Positions 6,816 through 8,426 of a stretch of DNA of 8,426 bases are shown here, in pieces. The position numbers were made by a program, and so were the translations under genes. This stretch comes from JAGLTZ01 sp964637695. GTDB lineage: Bacteria > Blakebacterota > Blakebacteria > Blakebacterales > Blakebacteraceae. Under the pieces are notes generated by a model, which saw nothing but the letters and a program-made list of their open reading frames with translations, was not told the DNA's origin and ran no database searches. Position 1 is the stretch's first letter. Every line of letters starts with the position of its first letter. Location: contig CAZWVF010000076.1 of assembly GCA_964637695.1 (NCBI GenBank), positions 1 to 8,426 on the forward strand, written 5' to 3'.

Positions 6816-8426
6816 ACTCTACCTACGTCCAGGTAGCCCTGCCGGTTCCGCTCAGGCAGACATTCACATACAGGATTCCCGATCGGCTCTCCTCCTGTGT
6901 AGTTGTCGGTTCGAAGCTGCTGGTTCCCTTCGGCAGGCGGACACTTGCAGGTTATGCCGTTCAGATTTCTTCTACCAGGCAGGAAGATGCACCCGATGAC
7001 CTGAAAGATGTTATGAAGGTGCTCGATCCCGAATCGCTTTTTCCCCCCGATATGATCAAAGTCACCCGCTGGATGGCCGATTACTATATGTGCGGCTGGG
7101 GTGAAGCCCTCCAGGCATCGGTCCCCCACAGGAGGGTATCCGGAAAGAAGGGGGAATCTGTCGCGCTGGATAGTATGACCGATGATCATCCGGGTATCCA
7201 GCAATTCGAGCTGAATCAGAGGCAGAAGGAGGTTCTCAAGCCCCTTCGTGAAGCCCTGGCGAAAAGGGAGTATCTGACGGTCCTGCTCCACGGCATTACG
7301 GACAGCGGCAAGACAGCGGTTTATGAATCGCTGGCAGCAGAGGCTCTGCAGGAGGAGAGAGGAACAATAGTACTGGTGCCGGAGATATCGATAACTCCCC
7401 AGATGATCTCGATCTTCCTGTCCAGATTCGGTTCGAAAGTCGCACTCTTCCACAGCCGGCTGAAGGCAAGTGAACGGTACTCCCAGTGGAGCAGAGTCAG
7501 ATCAGGTGAAGCCAGAGTGGTCATCGGTCCGCGATCTGCCGTGCTTGCACCTGTGGCTGATCTGGGAGTGATCGTAGTGGACGAGGAGCATGAACCTTCA
7601 TACAAGCAGTCAGAACCGGCCCCCAGATACCATGCACGCGATGTAGCTGTCTACCGGGCAAGGCTGTGCAATGCCGTCTGCGTACTCGGTTCTGCAACTC
7701 CAAGCGCGGAATCGTACCACAATGCCCTTGAGGGGAAGTACCTCCTGCTCGAAATGAAGGATAGGATAAGCAGAAGCCCTCCTCCCCGGATCCAGCTCGT
7801 AGACATGTCTCGTGAACCGAAACCGTGGGAACGAGAGAGTGGCGGTACTCCCCCCGAACATGCTGCCGCATCGGGAGGCGGCACCATATTCAGCCGGGTA
7901 CTGGAGGATGCGCTGCAGGTCAGACTCGAAAGGAATGAACAATCGATTCTCTTCCTCAACAGGCGTGGTTTCAGTCCGGCCCTGACATGCAGAAGCTGCG
8001 GATATGCCCAGGAGTGCTCCAGCTGCAGCGTGGCCATGACATACCACAGGCTGGAGGGACATCTGCGATGTCACTACTGCGGCGAGGTGCGTCAGCCGCC
8101 GGTCAGCTGTCCCGAATGCAACAGCAGGCACCTCAGATATCAGGGGCTTGGAACGCAGAGGGTCGAGACAGCTCTGATCGAACGCTATCCCGGGGCCGCA
8201 GTCTTCAGGATGGATTCTGACTCAACCAGGAAGCGGGGAAGCCACGAGAGCATTTACAGGGCATTTGCCGGGGGAGAGGGCGATATCCTCCTTGGCACCC
8301 AGATGGTGGCCAAAGGTTTCCATTTCCCCGGGGTAACACTTGTTGGAGTCATCTCCGCCGATGCCGCACTCCACTTCCCCGATTTCAGAGCCAATGAGAG
8401 GACCTTTCAGCTTCTTACCCAGGTTG
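6812..8426 (+). CDS. priA: Primosomal protein N' (PriA replication-restart helicase), 3' partial
   Basis: PriA is a superfamily 2 3'-5' DNA helicase that binds stalled forks and reloads the replicative helicase. The GTG at 6812 overlaps the rodZ TGA (GTGA) and is followed at once by the conserved N-terminus VQVALPVPLRQTFTYRIP; there is no obvious Shine-Dalgarno site, so coupling is likely. In order: 3'-end-binding domain (about 1-105, with VPFGRR and the WMADYY motif); Q-like motif LNQRQ at 134-138; Walker A GITDSGKT at 161-168; VPEISITPQ; DEEH box at 257-260 followed by SYKQ and RYHARD; GSATPS at 293-298; FLNRRGFSPAL; eight zinc-binding Cys at 393, 396, 402, 405, 420, 423, 433, 436; then GLGTQRVE and GTQMVAKGFHFP at 495-506. 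The frame stays open to the last base (538 codons plus one base), so the final helicase motifs (QVAGRAGR region) and C-terminal domain lie outside. The Walker Lys is at 167 against about 230 in E. coli: the region between 105 and 134 is too short to hold the usual winged-helix domain. Confidence 0.96.
   Translation, partial: MNSTYVQVALPVPLRQTFTYRIPDRLSSCVVVGSKLLVPFGRRTLAGYAVQISSTRQEDAPDDLKDVMKVLDPESLFPPDMIKVTRWMADYYMCGWGEALQASVPHRRVSGKKGESVALDSMTDDHPGIQQFELNQRQKEVLKPLREALAKREYLTVLLHGITDSGKTAVYESLAAEALQEERGTIVLVPEISITPQMISIFLSRFGSKVALFHSRLKASERYSQWSRVRSGEARVVIGPRSAVLAPVADLGVIVVDEEHEPSYKQSEPAPRYHARDVAVYRARLCNAVCVLGSATPSAESYHNALEGKYLLLEMKDRISRSPPPRIQLVDMSREPKPWERESGGTPPEHAAASGGGTIFSRVLEDALQVRLERNEQSILFLNRRGFSPALTCRSCGYAQECSSCSVAMTYHRLEGHLRCHYCGEVRQPPVSCPECNSRHLRYQGLGTQRVETALIERYPGAAVFRMDSDSTRKRGSHESIYRAFAGGEGDILLGTQMVAKGFHFPGVTLVGVISADAALHFPDFRANERTFQLLTQV

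Noticed and set aside
6719..7453. 244-codon antisense open frame across the rodZ end and priA start
   Set aside because: It lies opposite strongly conserved RodZ and PriA sequence and has an odd His/Arg/Cys-rich composition without a family signature; a shadow of the sense genes.
7610..8131. Antisense open frames opposite priA
   Set aside because: They mirror the PriA helicase and zinc-binding region and show no independent coding features.

Overview
The window is a tightly packed, single-strand (+) gene cluster from a Gram-negative (diderm) bacterium. It holds four recognisable protein genes plus one broken gene: tamB-like, an Omp85 outer-membrane protein (BamA/TamA family), a wrecked maf, a rodZ-like gene and priA. 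A two-membrane envelope is shown by the TamB-type protein and by the Omp85 protein, which has a signal peptide, POTRA domains, a VRGY barrel motif and a C-terminal Phe. GC content looks moderate (mid-50s per cent by eye). The exact 100-base run of N suggests a draft or metagenome scaffold. The phylum cannot be fixed from this sequence alone; an uncultivated, non-proteobacterial lineage is only a guess.

Layout: positions 1-3728 carry a TamB-like protein that enters the window already open (5' partial) and is interrupted by the N gap at 3351-3450. Positions 3710-5620 carry an Omp85 protein with three POTRA domains, overlapping the tamB end by 19 bp. Positions 5610-5886 carry the remains of maf (nucleotide pyrophosphatase): the N-terminal signature is joined directly to the C-terminal signature, so most of the enzyme is missing, and the extreme C-terminus is shifted into another frame. 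Positions 5883-6815 carry a RodZ-like protein (cytoplasmic HTH, one membrane span, periplasmic DUF4115-like domain). Positions 6812-8426 carry the first 538 codons of priA, which starts with GTG and runs off the window.

Every junction overlaps (19 bp, 11 bp, 4 bp ATGA, 4 bp GTGA), so the genes are very probably one translationally coupled transcript. No internal promoter or terminator is evident, and no RNA gene, CRISPR array or mobile element was seen. TamB and the Omp85 protein would work together in moving lipid and/or outer-membrane proteins across the envelope. RodZ anchors the MreB cell-shape machinery, and PriA restarts stalled replication forks.

I did not find a new system. The points most worth a second look are the double lesion in maf, a PriA that appears to lack its winged-helix domain, and the unresolved gap in tamB whose stated length cannot be correct if the gene is intact.
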